Source: Paludibacter sp. (GTDB lineage Bacteria > Bacteroidota > Bacteroidia > Bacteroidales > Paludibacteraceae). From it: a stretch of 11,162 nt of DNA. Shown here in pieces: positions 1 through 7,135 of this stretch; the first letter of the stretch is position 1; every line of letters begins with the position of its first letter. Below the pieces are notes generated by a model that worked only from the letters and a program-made list of their open reading frames with translations, was not told the origin of the DNA and did not search any database. Where the stretch lies: positions 1 to 11,162 of the forward strand of contig JANJXE010000436.1 of NCBI GenBank assembly GCA_024709185.1, given 5' to 3'. A program made the position numbers and the translations under genes.

Positions 1-323
1 CCAGCAACCTTCTTTACCGGACAACCAAAATTAATATCGATGATATCAGCCCTTGCAGCTTCGGCAATTTTTGCAGCTTCAGTTAAGGGTTGAATATCTC
101 GACCATACAACTGTATAGCAATTGGTCGCTCCTCTTCATGAATAGTCAACTTTTGCTCAGTACGTTGTACATTACGTATTAACGCATCTGCTGATACAAA
201 TTCTGTATATACCATATCTGCACCAAATCGCTTGCATATTAATCGAAATGCTGGATCAGTGACATCCTCCATCGGGGCCAAAAACAAGGGTCTTTCCTTA
301 AATTCAATATTTCCGATTTTCAT
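1..323 (-). CDS. dusB: tRNA-dihydrouridine synthase DusB, N-terminal part (cut by left edge)
   Basis: The first 107 residues are visible; the rest lies beyond position 1. The protein would use FMN and NADPH to reduce specific uridines of tRNA to dihydrouridine in the cytoplasm. Sequence support: it opens MKIGNIEFKERPLFLAPMED, followed by VTDPAFR, which is the FMN-binding first strand of the Dus TIM barrel (usual form APMAGVTD). Later come the VYTEFVSADALIR stretch, the IAIQLYG strand and DIIDINFGCPVKKVAG. That last stretch is the Dus family signature with the conserved Cys that serves as proton donor in this family. The start at 321-323 gives the normal DusB N-terminus. The gene diverges from the secreted-protein gene at 403 and has its own candidate -7 box at 349-356. 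DusB rather than DusA or DusC is my choice from the VKKVAG form of the signature and the short N-terminus. Confidence 0.92.
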   Translation of the reverse strand, partial: MKIGNIEFKERPLFLAPMEDVTDPAFRLICKRFGADMVYTEFVSADALIRNVQRTEQKLTIHEEERPIAIQLYGRDIQPLTEAAKIAEAARADIIDINFGCPVKKVA

Positions 324-348
324 TAAATGATTCAATATAAATGGGCTG

Positions 349-356
349 CAAAAATA
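349..356 (-). promoter_or_regulatory. Candidate -7 box for dusB
   Basis: On the minus strand this reads TATTTTTG followed by CAGCCC, an exact match to the Bacteroidota -7 element TAnnTTTG. It lies 25 bases upstream of the dusB ATG, leaving a leader of roughly 20 nt. No good TTTG is seen 19-21 bases further upstream, so the -33 part is weak. Confidence 0.5.
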
Positions 357-363
357 CAAAAAC

Positions 364-394
364 TTTATCGTTTGAAGGAATAGATGTACTTTTG
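364..394 (+). promoter_or_regulatory. Candidate promoter of the secreted protein/U32 operon
   Basis: TACTTTTG at 387-394 matches the Bacteroidota -7 element exactly. TTTA at 364-367, 19 bases upstream, is a three-of-four match to the -33 element TTTG. The box ends only 8 bases before the ATG at 403, so transcription would start within a few bases of the start codon and the message would be nearly leaderless. No Shine-Dalgarno-like sequence could fit. Confidence 0.5.
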
Positions 395-402
395 TATTCA
401 AA

Positions 403-1278
403 ATGAAAAAAATAATCCTGTCATACGCATTAGTTTTGATACCTTTTCTGTCATTCACTCAACAGATACGGTATTCTCCTGCATGGTACGGACCCAATGC
501 TTTTCCCGTTCCTGAACTTAGTGATGCATCTATTGTCTCACAAACTACGTTAGATATAACAGCAGATTACTATTTTGGTTTTGGTGACAATACAAAAAAC
601 GGATATTTTAGAATTGAAATACCACTGTTAAGTGAAAAAGTTTCCTTTAAGGTTTGGTCTGGCTTTTTGGAACACTTTGAAATTAGTGAGGAACTGGCAA
701 AGCTGCGTAATATAGATCCTGAAAGAGAAATAATCGGAAAAGCGAACAGCGATGTATATGTTCAAACACGAATTCGATTACTAAAAGAAGACAACTTTAC
801 TCCTTCCCTTATTCTTAATTCAACATTAAAAAGTTCTTCAGGTACAAAAAATTTATCGCGACGATATTACAATAGTTCTGGCTATTATTTTGATATAGAA
901 GCAGGTAAATCAATATCTCTTAGGACAAAACTAGTAGATGAATTACGTGTTGTCGGAACGTTGGGATTTCTATGTTGGGAAACAGATAATTTTACCCAAA
1001 ATGACGCACCTATGTATGGACTGAAAATAAAACTGAAAAAAGAAAAAATCGAGTGGGAAAGTGGTATACGGGGATATTCAGGTTGGATGAGCAATCATTC
1101 CGACTATGGTTCTGATTATGGAGATAAACCAATAGTAGGTTATACAAAACTATCATTTCAACCAAATCGAGTGCAGTATAATATTCAATATCAATATGGT
1201 ATTCGTGATTATCCGTATCACCAAATACGTTTAGGAATACAGTTTACAAGCAAAAAGTTAACACCTCAATTTAAATAA
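403..1278 (+). CDS. Secreted, probably outer-membrane beta-rich protein of unknown function
   Basis: I do not recognise a named family. The 291-residue product starts with a clear Sec signal peptide: MKK, a hydrophobic core IILSYALVLIPFLSF at residues 4-18, then TQQ, with cleavage likely near residue 19-21. There is no lipobox Cys, so it is not a lipoprotein. The mature part is rich in aromatic residues and alternates polar and hydrophobic residues in short stretches such as YFRIEIPL, VYVQTRIRLL, YGLKIKLKK, VQYNIQYQYG and QIRLGIQF. This fits transmembrane beta-strands of a small outer-membrane barrel or a periplasmic beta-sandwich. The last strong beta-like stretch is followed by a short tail, SKKLTPQFK. 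It is the first gene of a unit with the U32 gene, whose ATG overlaps this stop (TAATG). Base composition is clearly more AT-rich than in the genes at the right end. The assignment as a barrel is inference. Confidence 0.8.
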   Translation: MKKIILSYALVLIPFLSFTQQIRYSPAWYGPNAFPVPELSDASIVSQTTLDITADYYFGFGDNTKNGYFRIEIPLLSEKVSFKVWSGFLEHFEISEELAKLRNIDPEREIIGKANSDVYVQTRIRLLKEDNFTPSLILNSTLKSSSGTKNLSRRYYNSSGYYFDIEAGKSISLRTKLVDELRVVGTLGFLCWETDNFTQNDAPMYGLKIKLKKEKIEWESGIRGYSGWMSNHSDYGSDYGDKPIVGYTKLSFQPNRVQYNIQYQYGIRDYPYHQIRLGIQFTSKKLTPQFK

Positions 1279-2525
1279 TGATAAAAAGAGAAGAAATTGA
1301 AATTATGGCCCCGGCCGGATCATGGGAAAGTCTGGCAGCTGCAATACAAGCCGGTGCGGATTCAGTTTATTTTGGGATTGGCAAATTAAATATGCGAAGT
1401 AAATCAAGTAGTAATTTCAGTACAGATGATTTACGAAAAATTGTGACAATTTGCAGGGAAAATAATATTAAATCGTATCTTACAGTGAATACCATTTTGT
1501 ATGATAATGATATGTCACTAATGCGTGAAATGATTGATATTGCAAAAGAAGAAGAGATAAATGCAATAATAGCATCAGATGTTGCAGCTATGATGTATGC
1601 AAACTCGGTTGGAGTCGAGGTACATCTATCTACTCAACTGAATATCACCAATGTAGAATCTCTTAAATTTTATGCACAATTTGCCGATGTTGTTGTTCTT
1701 GCCAGGGAACTAAACATGCAACAGGTAGCCGAAATATACAAACATATAATCGAAGAGAATATAAAAGGTAAAAATAACCAGCCTATTCGCATCGAAATGT
1801 TTTGTCATGGTGCGTTGTGTATGGCTGTTTCGGGAAAATGTTACCTGAGTTTACATGAAAAAAATCTGTCAGCTAATAGGGGAGAATGCAATCAAATTTG
1901 CAGAAGAGCCTATACTGTGAAAGATAAAGATTCAGAAATTGAATTAGAGATTGATAATGAATATATTATGTCACCTAAAGATCTGAAAACAATCGACTTT
2001 CTTAATGTTATGATCGAATCGGGTGTTAGGGTTCTTAAAATTGAAGGCAGAGCCCGAGGACCCGAATACGTCAAAACAGTCGTTTCCTGCTACCGTGAGG
2101 CCGTTGAAGCCTATATTGAGGGAACATTCTCAGTTGATAAAATTGAAGGCTGGAATCAACGTTTAAGTAAGGTTTTCAACCGTGGGTTCTGGAATGGCTA
2201 TTATATGGGGCAACGTTTGGGAGAATGGAGTGCTAATTATGGATCCGAAGCTACTCATAAAAAAATGTACATCGGAAAGGTGACAAATTATTTCGCAAAA
2301 GTTGGTGTTGCTGAAATTTTAGTAGAAGCTCAATATATTGAACAAGGAGATGAAATCCTTATTACAGGTGAAACAACCGGTGCATATGAGGATATCATCT
2401 CTGAAATGCGGGTGGAATTAAAACAAGTTCCAAAAGCTGTGAAAGGAAATTATGTTTCCATAAAAACCCGTGAACCAATACGCAGGAACGATAAAGTGTA
2501 TAAAATTATAGCATCAATTAAATAA
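1278..2525 (+). CDS. Peptidase U32 family protein (TrhP/YegQ-like, probable Fe-S RNA hydroxylation enzyme)
   Basis: This 415-residue protein belongs to peptidase family U32. The N-terminal TIM-barrel-like half begins EIMAPAGSWESLAAAIQAGA, then DSVYFG, typical of the family. The family signature is at residues 173-191: E173-MFCHGALC followed by SGKCYLS. Cys176, 181, 188, 204 and 208 form a cluster, and the NRGECNQICRR segment is conserved. Characterised members (TrhP, RlhA, UbiU/UbiV) are not proteases but Fe-S proteins involved in tRNA or rRNA hydroxylation or in O2-independent ubiquinone hydroxylation. KIEGRARGPEYV (254-265) and NRGFWNGYY (301-309) also match the family. Residues from about 328 form the C-terminal beta-barrel domain. 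Length suits TrhP/YegQ types (about 420-450 residues) and not RlhA (about 650). The most likely job is tRNA wobble-uridine 5-hydroxylation, but the exact substrate cannot be read from sequence. It is coupled by a one-base overlap to the secreted protein and converges with nadA. Confidence 0.88.
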   Translation: MIKREEIEIMAPAGSWESLAAAIQAGADSVYFGIGKLNMRSKSSSNFSTDDLRKIVTICRENNIKSYLTVNTILYDNDMSLMREMIDIAKEEEINAIIASDVAAMMYANSVGVEVHLSTQLNITNVESLKFYAQFADVVVLARELNMQQVAEIYKHIIEENIKGKNNQPIRIEMFCHGALCMAVSGKCYLSLHEKNLSANRGECNQICRRAYTVKDKDSEIELEIDNEYIMSPKDLKTIDFLNVMIESGVRVLKIEGRARGPEYVKTVVSCYREAVEAYIEGTFSVDKIEGWNQRLSKVFNRGFWNGYYMGQRLGEWSANYGSEATHKKMYIGKVTNYFAKVGVAEILVEAQYIEQGDEILITGETTGAYEDIISEMRVELKQVPKAVKGNYVSIKTREPIRRNDKVYKIIASIK

Positions 2526-2534
2526 AAAAAACGC

Positions 2535-3464
2535 TTAAGACATTTCAAGCATACGAAGTATCGGTTTTACGGCTTTTAGCCTGATTTCCTCATCTACCAG
2601 GACTTCAGGGTATTCATTTTTAAGGCATAAATACAATTTTTCCAGAGTATTCAACTTCATAAAATTACAATCGTTACATCCACAGGTACTATCATTGGGT
2701 GGTACGGGGATAAATGTTTTACCGGGATTCTTTTTTTGCATTTCATGAAGAATTCCTGATTCCGTTGCTACTATAAACTGTTCTTTTTCTGATTGTATGG
2801 TATAATTTAACAAAGCTTGCGTAGACCCAATAAAATCAGCTAATAGTAAAACTGGTTGTTTACATTCTGGATGAGCTATGATGGCAGCGTCAGGATTTTC
2901 TTCTTTCAGCTTAATCAGTTTTTCAAGTGAAAATTGTTCATGGACGTGACAGGCACCATTCCACAGAAGCATATTTCTTCCTGTTACACTATTGATATAA
3001 TTACCCAGATTTTTATCAGGACCAAATATGAGCTTAGCATCAGCAGGAAACTGATCAACAATTTTTTTTGCATTGGTAGAAGTTACAACCACATCCGTTA
3101 GTGCTTTTACAGCCGCAGTAGTATTTACATAAGATATAACGGTATGATCAGGATGTGTTTTTACAAATTGCTCAAAATCTTCAGCCGGACAACTGTCAGC
3201 CAGTGAACATCCAGCAGCAAAATCAGGAATAAGTACCTTCTTCTCAGGGGACAAAATCTTTGCTGTTTCCCCCATAAAATGTACTCCACATAGTACTATA
3301 ATATCAGCATCGGTTTTGGCAGCCCATTGCGCCAGCGCCAAACTATCACCAATTACATCAGCTATATCCTGAATATCACCGGTTTGGTAGTAATGCGCCA
3401 TGATAACTGCATTCTTTTCTTTTTTTAGTTTTTGTATTTCGGATACTAATTGCGCTTTTTCCAT
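2535..3464 (-). CDS. nadA: Quinolinate synthase A
   Basis: NadA condenses iminoaspartate with dihydroxyacetone phosphate to quinolinate, the precursor ring of NAD, using a [4Fe-4S] cluster in the cytoplasm. The 309-residue length suits the compact NadA form. The three expected cluster cysteines are Cys86 ([11 protein letters not shown]), Cys172 (NGACHVHE) and Cys266, the last Cys of [18 protein letters not shown]. Other family landmarks are the start segment [53 protein letters not shown] and VATESGIL. The ATG at 3462-3464 gives a normal N-terminus. The partner genes nadB and nadC are not in the window. It ends 9 bases from the convergent U32 gene with no hairpin between them. Its upstream spacer holds repeats described separately; a -7-like box at 3681-3688 would give a leader of about 200 nt. 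Confidence 0.96.
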   Translation of the reverse strand: MEKAQLVSEIQKLKKEKNAVIMAHYYQTGDIQDIADVIGDSLALAQWAAKTDADIIVLCGVHFMGETAKILSPEKKVLIPDFAAGCSLADSCPAEDFEQFVKTHPDHTVISYVNTTAAVKALTDVVVTSTNAKKIVDQFPADAKLIFGPDKNLGNYINSVTGRNMLLWNGACHVHEQFSLEKLIKLKEENPDAAIIAHPECKQPVLLLADFIGSTQALLNYTIQSEKEQFIVATESGILHEMQKKNPGKTFIPVPPNDSTCGCNDCNFMKLNTLEKLYLCLKNEYPEVLVDEEIRLKAVKPILRMLEMS

Positions 3465-3536
3465 TGTGAAATCAACAAATTAATAATATTAAAATATTTA
3501 CTTTTAAAAAAAAACTATATGATGATTATAATACAC

Positions 3537-3554
3537 TGTTGATAGTGTTGATAA
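3537..3554. repeat. Tandem 9-mer pair TGTTGATAG/TGTTGATAA
   Basis: Two directly abutting 9-mers, TGTTGATAG at 3537-3545 and TGTTGATAA at 3546-3554, differ only in the last base. Read on the minus strand they are CTATCAACA and TTATCAACA, both near the DnaA-box consensus. They border the very AT-rich stretch 3478-3533 next to the nadA start. Confidence 0.85.
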
Positions 3555-3656
3555 ATATTGGGTGATAAACGACTGTTTATTTTATCAATAAAAGTCATTC
3601 AGGTATTAACAATTTATCACTATAATCATAACTTCATTTTCAGTCTGATGCATACT

Positions 3657-3677
3657 TTATCAACAGTCTGTTGAGAA
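3657..3677. repeat. 21-base inverted repeat
   Basis: Left arm TTATCAACAG (3657-3666), central T at 3667, right arm CTGTTGAGAA (3668-3677). Nine of ten positions are symmetric. The shape suits a dimeric DNA-binding regulator, or two opposed DnaA-like sites. It sits just downstream of the candidate -7 box for nadA on the minus strand, so a bound protein there could block nadA transcription. Confidence 0.8.
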
Positions 3678-3680
3678 CTG

Positions 3681-3688
3681 CAAAGTTA
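3681..3688 (-). promoter_or_regulatory. Possible -7 box for nadA with a long leader
   Basis: On the minus strand this reads TAACTTTG followed by CAG, matching TAnnTTTG. No good TTTG lies 19-21 bases upstream. If used, the nadA leader would be about 210 nt and would contain the inverted repeat and the tandem 9-mers. Confidence 0.3.
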
Positions 3689-3847
3689 GTAAGTTTTTAC
3701 AAAATGAATGTTGAAAATCCTTTCATTGAAGTTAAAAACTTAGTGTGTAAAAAACAGCTATCTTAGTTGCAAAAGATAAATAATCTTTTATACAAAAAGT
3801 TTATTGGAATATACAAGTTGAAATTCTCAAAATGTATCCACTTTTTT

Positions 3848-3867
3848 TCAACAGTTATCAACAGTTT
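3848..3867 (+). repeat. Tandem 10-mer pair TCAACAGTTA/TCAACAGTTT
   Basis: Two abutting direct repeats, TCAACAGTTA (3848-3857) and TCAACAGTTT (3858-3867), spaced about one helical turn, so a protein bound to both would sit on the same face. The pair lies about 50 bases upstream of the SDR gene start, in the region where its promoter should be. Confidence 0.85.
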
Positions 3868-3916
3868 GTAAATAAGTTTTGCGAACTTTACAGACTTAAT
3901 TCATTACACGCAAGCA

Positions 3917-4897
3917 ATGAAAATACTTGTAACCGGTGCCAACGGTCTTTTAGGTCATCATGTTGTTGAAACCCTTCTACATCAAAACGAAGAAGTCCGT
4001 ATCATTGTTCGTTCGACAGCTAATTTACTTTTTGATACATCAAAGGTTGAATGCATACAGGGCGATTTTACAGATAAACAAACAATTAGTGAGGCTTTAC
4101 AAGGTTGCAGAGCTGTTGTACATTGTGCTGCGGTGACTGCGACTCATTTTATAAGGCCGGATGAATATTACAGGGTAAATACCAATGCTACAATTTCTTT
4201 AGTCGAATGTTGCATGAAAATGAATGTGAAAAGGTTTGTTTATGTAAGTACTGTAAATACTATTGGCTTTGGAATCCTACAAAACCCTGCCGACGAATCT
4301 ACACCAATGTGTTTTCCTTTTGATAAATCATGGTATGCCCTCAGTAAGAAAATGGCGGAAAACCATATTGATATTTTATCTACGAATAAGGACATTGAAA
4401 TTATTACTCTACACCCTTCGTTTATAATAGGATCAATGGATACCAAGCCCGGATCGGGTCGTTTGGTCTTACTGGCTTACCGAAAATGGCTCATGGGTGT
4501 ACCTACTGGCGGAAAAAATTTTGTTTCGGTACGAAAAGTAGCACAGGCATGCTATAATGCATTGTACCAGGGAACATCAGGTTCGCACTATATCATTTGC
4601 GACGAAAATTTATCTTTTGCTTCGTTTTATAACCGGATGAAGAGGGTAGGAGGCTACAGGCAAAAAACATTAATTATTCCCGACTTCTTATTAAAATTGA
4701 TAGCCAAAGCAGGAGATTTGCTACAACAGGCAGGTGTTCCCACCGACCTGTGCACCCGAAATATTCAGCAGTTATTGATACAGGAATTTTATTCAGGTGC
4801 AAAGGCGGATAGCGAACTTAGCCTGAACAAAGATTTTACGCTCGATCAGGCTATAGAAGAAACCATTGATTGGTTTAGAAAAAACGGCTACTGTTAG
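3917..4897 (+). CDS. NAD(P)-dependent extended SDR epimerase/dehydratase/reductase
   Basis: The 326-residue product is an extended short-chain dehydrogenase/reductase. It opens with a Rossmann fold and the dinucleotide motif TGANGLLG at residues 6-13. Further landmarks are the acidic GDFTD (49-53), VVHCAA (67-72), the catalytic Ser in YVSTVN (109-114), and YxxxK as Tyr140-Ala-Leu-Ser-Lys144. HPSFIIG (166-172) and GGKNFVSV with a following VAQA match the substrate side of dihydroflavonol-reductase or 3-beta-hydroxysteroid-dehydrogenase-like members. The substrate cannot be told from sequence; nucleotide-sugar, aldehyde or lipid intermediates are all possible. The start at 3917 places the first beta-strand at residue 2, as expected. 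It is alone on its strand here. Its TAG overlaps the stop of the convergent DUF4954 gene, and the repeat-rich spacer lies upstream. Confidence 0.9.
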   Translation: MKILVTGANGLLGHHVVETLLHQNEEVRIIVRSTANLLFDTSKVECIQGDFTDKQTISEALQGCRAVVHCAAVTATHFIRPDEYYRVNTNATISLVECCMKMNVKRFVYVSTVNTIGFGILQNPADESTPMCFPFDKSWYALSKKMAENHIDILSTNKDIEIITLHPSFIIGSMDTKPGSGRLVLLAYRKWLMGVPTGGKNFVSVRKVAQACYNALYQGTSGSHYIICDENLSFASFYNRMKRVGGYRQKTLIIPDFLLKLIAKAGDLLQQAGVPTDLCTRNIQQLLIQEFYSGAKADSELSLNKDFTLDQAIEETIDWFRKNGYC

Positions 4898-7089
4898 ATT
4901 TTTTGTTTCAGACTTTTTACTTTCTCAGCAAACTCCAGGGTTTCCCGTTTCACTTCAACTATAAAGCTATTCTGGTCGATAGTGCCTAATGTGGCATTCA
5001 TTTCTTCCTCATTGCGGAAAGTTATTTTGCGGAACTTATTATCGTAATCTTTTTTACGGGTTATGTAAACTTGTTCGTTCACGTAGTTTTGTAAATCATT
5101 TACTTTATCGAGCGCCTTCATCATCGTCTCAGGAGTAATTTCAGAGATACCGAACAACAGGCACAGGCATGCATACGCATGTTTTTGTTTATCGAGCTTA
5201 TAGCCAGTCCACAACTCATTATAGCGATTGTGGATTTCATCCCAGTTACTGAGTTTACCAGTACCAATATCGGAGCGAAGTTTATCCACATCCTGCGATT
5301 TTACAAGTTGACCACCCAGGTTTACCCAATCGCTTACCCGTGGATGATTGAGAACTTCGTTCATACTACTGAATGGATTATCGTTCAGATAATCCATTAA
5401 ATTTCTTACACTGTAGTAATGAACCATGTCGCGATACGCATGATAGGCTTTGTAAGCTTTCAGAATCACTACTTTACGATTCGAATTTTCGACCTCTTCA
5501 GCCAAAATTTCAAGTGAATCAATAAGCTCTGAGTCACCCATCAGAAGTTCTTTACCTTTATTGATGAGCTCTTTTTCGGAAAACGCTTCCACCGATTGAT
5601 TCAGCGATTTGTAATATGCGATAGCAGTCCACTTTTCAAAATCAGGAAGCACCTTGATTATTTCTTCCATGCTGTCGGGTGCGTAGGCATCGAATTCGAT
5701 ATTTTGAATTTTATGTATGCGTTTGTCACGGGAAGTAAATTTCCAGGAATTACGGGCCAGTGCGTACATATTGTACATCCACCAGTAGGCCGGCATAATC
5801 TCGAGTCGATCGGCCGAAATATTATTAATAACGAGGGAGAAAGGGAATGGAACATCGAGTTCGAAGGTATAATCGGCTTTTGCCATCAATACAAAGGAGG
5901 CAAAGCGACTCGAATGTTTGATGCTGGTACATAGTCCCGGCCAGAAACCCCGACCTGCCTGAATTTCGTTATCATTGGCCCGGCTGTTGTGATTAGAACC
6001 AAGTGTTGCAGCTGCAGCGATATTGCTTTGACCCATAATCAGTGCTGCAATCAGGAAAGAGTTGTTGTGATGCTGTTCGTGAGCCGGGAAAATAAGGTTG
6101 TTAAGTACTTCACAACAGGATATCGTAGAATTATCACCCAGATAGGAATTAATCAGCCTTGCGCCGTACTTCAGATTCGAATTGTTTCCGAGAACAAATT
6201 TCACGGCTTTACATCCATAAAAAATATGACATCCAAAACCAATAATGCCATTTACCAGTTCAACCCCCTCACCAATCTGGGTTGGTTCTTCCTTCGAAGA
6301 ATTAATAGTGATATTCTTAAGCTTGTTTGCTCCTTTAATATAGCAACTGGATCCTATCTTAGCATCTTTCAGAATCAGTGAATTTTTAATTACACTGTGG
6401 TTGCCCACTGTACCATAATATCCCCGGCGCGAATCGAGACTATCCTGGGTTATTTTTTTGAGAGCCGACTGCAGGGGTTTATCATCCACATACTTAGCCC
6501 ATAAATACGCATCGGCACTAATCATTCCATCAAAAGGCAATACCTGCCGGCCACCGGCTTCGTTCATTAAATCCATCCATTGCCGTACGCTTTCAGGCTC
6601 ACCCTCCTTAATAGTTCCGTTTCCGAATTTGGCATGGTCGGTAGTATGCATTTCCTGTATGTTGAACAAAACGCAGCGGTCGCCAATAATATAATGAGCC
6701 AGGTAGTGAACGTTGTGGATGGCCACATCGTCGCCAATATCGCAGGAAATAATCAGGCTATTGGTAATACCGGCAGGCAGACGAAGGTCGTGGTGTTGCA
6801 CAATCACGTTACGCAAACGGCCGATTCGCACCAGTCCATAAAAGCTGGTGTTCTTTATCATATTAGCATCAAACTCTTCGGTCACCAGCAAATCATCCCA
6901 ATCCTCACAGGTATTTTCATTTTTTACAAGGGTTTCAATCTCTCCTGATCGAAGATTTCGCCAGCCTGATTTGGGCGGAACTACCTGTTTATTACGTTGA
7001 TAAAACTCGTCTTTTCCTGCAGGAAGGTATTCAGAGGGGATAAAATTTCGGCCAATTTTTTCAGGTTCTACAATCAGTACTCTGTCCAT
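4894..7089 (-). CDS. DUF4954 family protein with left-handed beta-helix (hexapeptide-repeat) core
   Basis: The 731-residue protein matches the Bacteroidota DUF4954 family, recalled from its overall pattern. It has no signal peptide or membrane segment, so it is probably cytoplasmic. Residues about 85-150 and 225-410 contain hexapeptide-like turns of a left-handed beta-helix, such as ITNSLIISCDIGDDVAIHNV, IKNSLILKDAKIGSSCYIKG, IGEGVELVNGIIGFGC and LINSYLGDNSTISC, as in GlmU and other acyl- or nucleotidyl-transferases. The block 335-405 has FPAHEQHHNNSF, LGSNHNSRANDNE and GRGFWPGLCTSIK, whose His and Asn residues could form a ligand or active site. The part after about residue 460 is mainly alpha-helical. 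No nucleotidyltransferase GxGTR motif is visible. The function is not established; a sugar-nucleotide or acyl-transfer role is only a structural guess. It is read from a consensus promoter at 7136-7166, back to back with rpmH. Confidence 0.85.
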   Translation of the reverse strand: MDRVLIVEPEKIGRNFIPSEYLPAGKDEFYQRNKQVVPPKSGWRNLRSGEIETLVKNENTCEDWDDLLVTEEFDANMIKNTSFYGLVRIGRLRNVIVQHHDLRLPAGITNSLIISCDIGDDVAIHNVHYLAHYIIGDRCVLFNIQEMHTTDHAKFGNGTIKEGEPESVRQWMDLMNEAGGRQVLPFDGMISADAYLWAKYVDDKPLQSALKKITQDSLDSRRGYYGTVGNHSVIKNSLILKDAKIGSSCYIKGANKLKNITINSSKEEPTQIGEGVELVNGIIGFGCHIFYGCKAVKFVLGNNSNLKYGARLINSYLGDNSTISCCEVLNNLIFPAHEQHHNNSFLIAALIMGQSNIAAAATLGSNHNSRANDNEIQAGRGFWPGLCTSIKHSSRFASFVLMAKADYTFELDVPFPFSLVINNISADRLEIMPAYWWMYNMYALARNSWKFTSRDKRIHKIQNIEFDAYAPDSMEEIIKVLPDFEKWTAIAYYKSLNQSVEAFSEKELINKGKELLMGDSELIDSLEILAEEVENSNRKVVILKAYKAYHAYRDMVHYYSVRNLMDYLNDNPFSSMNEVLNHPRVSDWVNLGGQLVKSQDVDKLRSDIGTGKLSNWDEIHNRYNELWTGYKLDKQKHAYACLCLLFGISEITPETMMKALDKVNDLQNYVNEQVYITRKKDYDNKFRKITFRNEEEMNATLGTIDQNSFIVEVKRETLEFAEKVKSLKQKI

Positions 7090-7135
7090 ATAATGGGTTG
7101 ATAAGGGAAAATTTGTTAATTACGTTAAGAAAGTC

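Larger units (their letters stand above)
3465..3916. other. AT-rich spacer with DnaA-box-like 9-mer cluster
   Basis: No convincing gene is seen in these 452 bases between the divergent nadA and SDR genes. The core TCAACA or its complement TGTTGA occurs eight times: 3472-3477, 3537-3542, 3546-3551, 3660-3665, 3669-3674, 3709-3714, 3848-3853 and 3858-3863. Several extend to 9-mers close to the DnaA box TTATNCACA. TTATCAACA is at 3657-3665, 3855-3863 and, on the minus strand, 3546-3554. TTTTCAACA is at 3845-3853 and, minus, 3709-3717. CTATCAACA is minus 3537-3545, TTCTCAACA minus 3669-3677, and TTATCAATA 3582-3590. The segment 3478-3533 is almost pure A/T and could melt easily. This could be a replication origin, an operator array for a regulator, or both. 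No dnaA, dnaN or gidA is nearby, and no copy is the exact TTATCCACA, so origin status is inference. Confidence 0.5.

Noticed and set aside
371..374. TTTG as -33 element for the secreted-protein gene
   Set aside because: It is only 12 bases from the -7 box at 387; the usual gap is 19-21. TTTA at 364-367 has the right spacing.
2526..2534. Shared terminator between the U32 gene and nadA
   Set aside because: The gap is 9 bases with only an A-run continuing from the stop, and no hairpin is visible.
3873..3881. TAAGTTTTG as a -7 box for the SDR gene
   Set aside because: It has three bases, not two, between TA and TTTG, and no TTTG lies at the right distance upstream. The SDR promoter remains unidentified.
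3465..3916. CRISPR array or transposon end suggested by repeated short words
   Set aside because: The repeats are 9-10 bases, in both orientations and unevenly spaced, with no spacer pattern, no long terminal inverted repeats and no transposase or Cas gene nearby.
5179..6948. Several plus-strand open frames across the DUF4954 gene
   Set aside because: They are antisense to a continuous 731-residue frame with regular beta-helix repeats, and they have no promoter or family resemblance.
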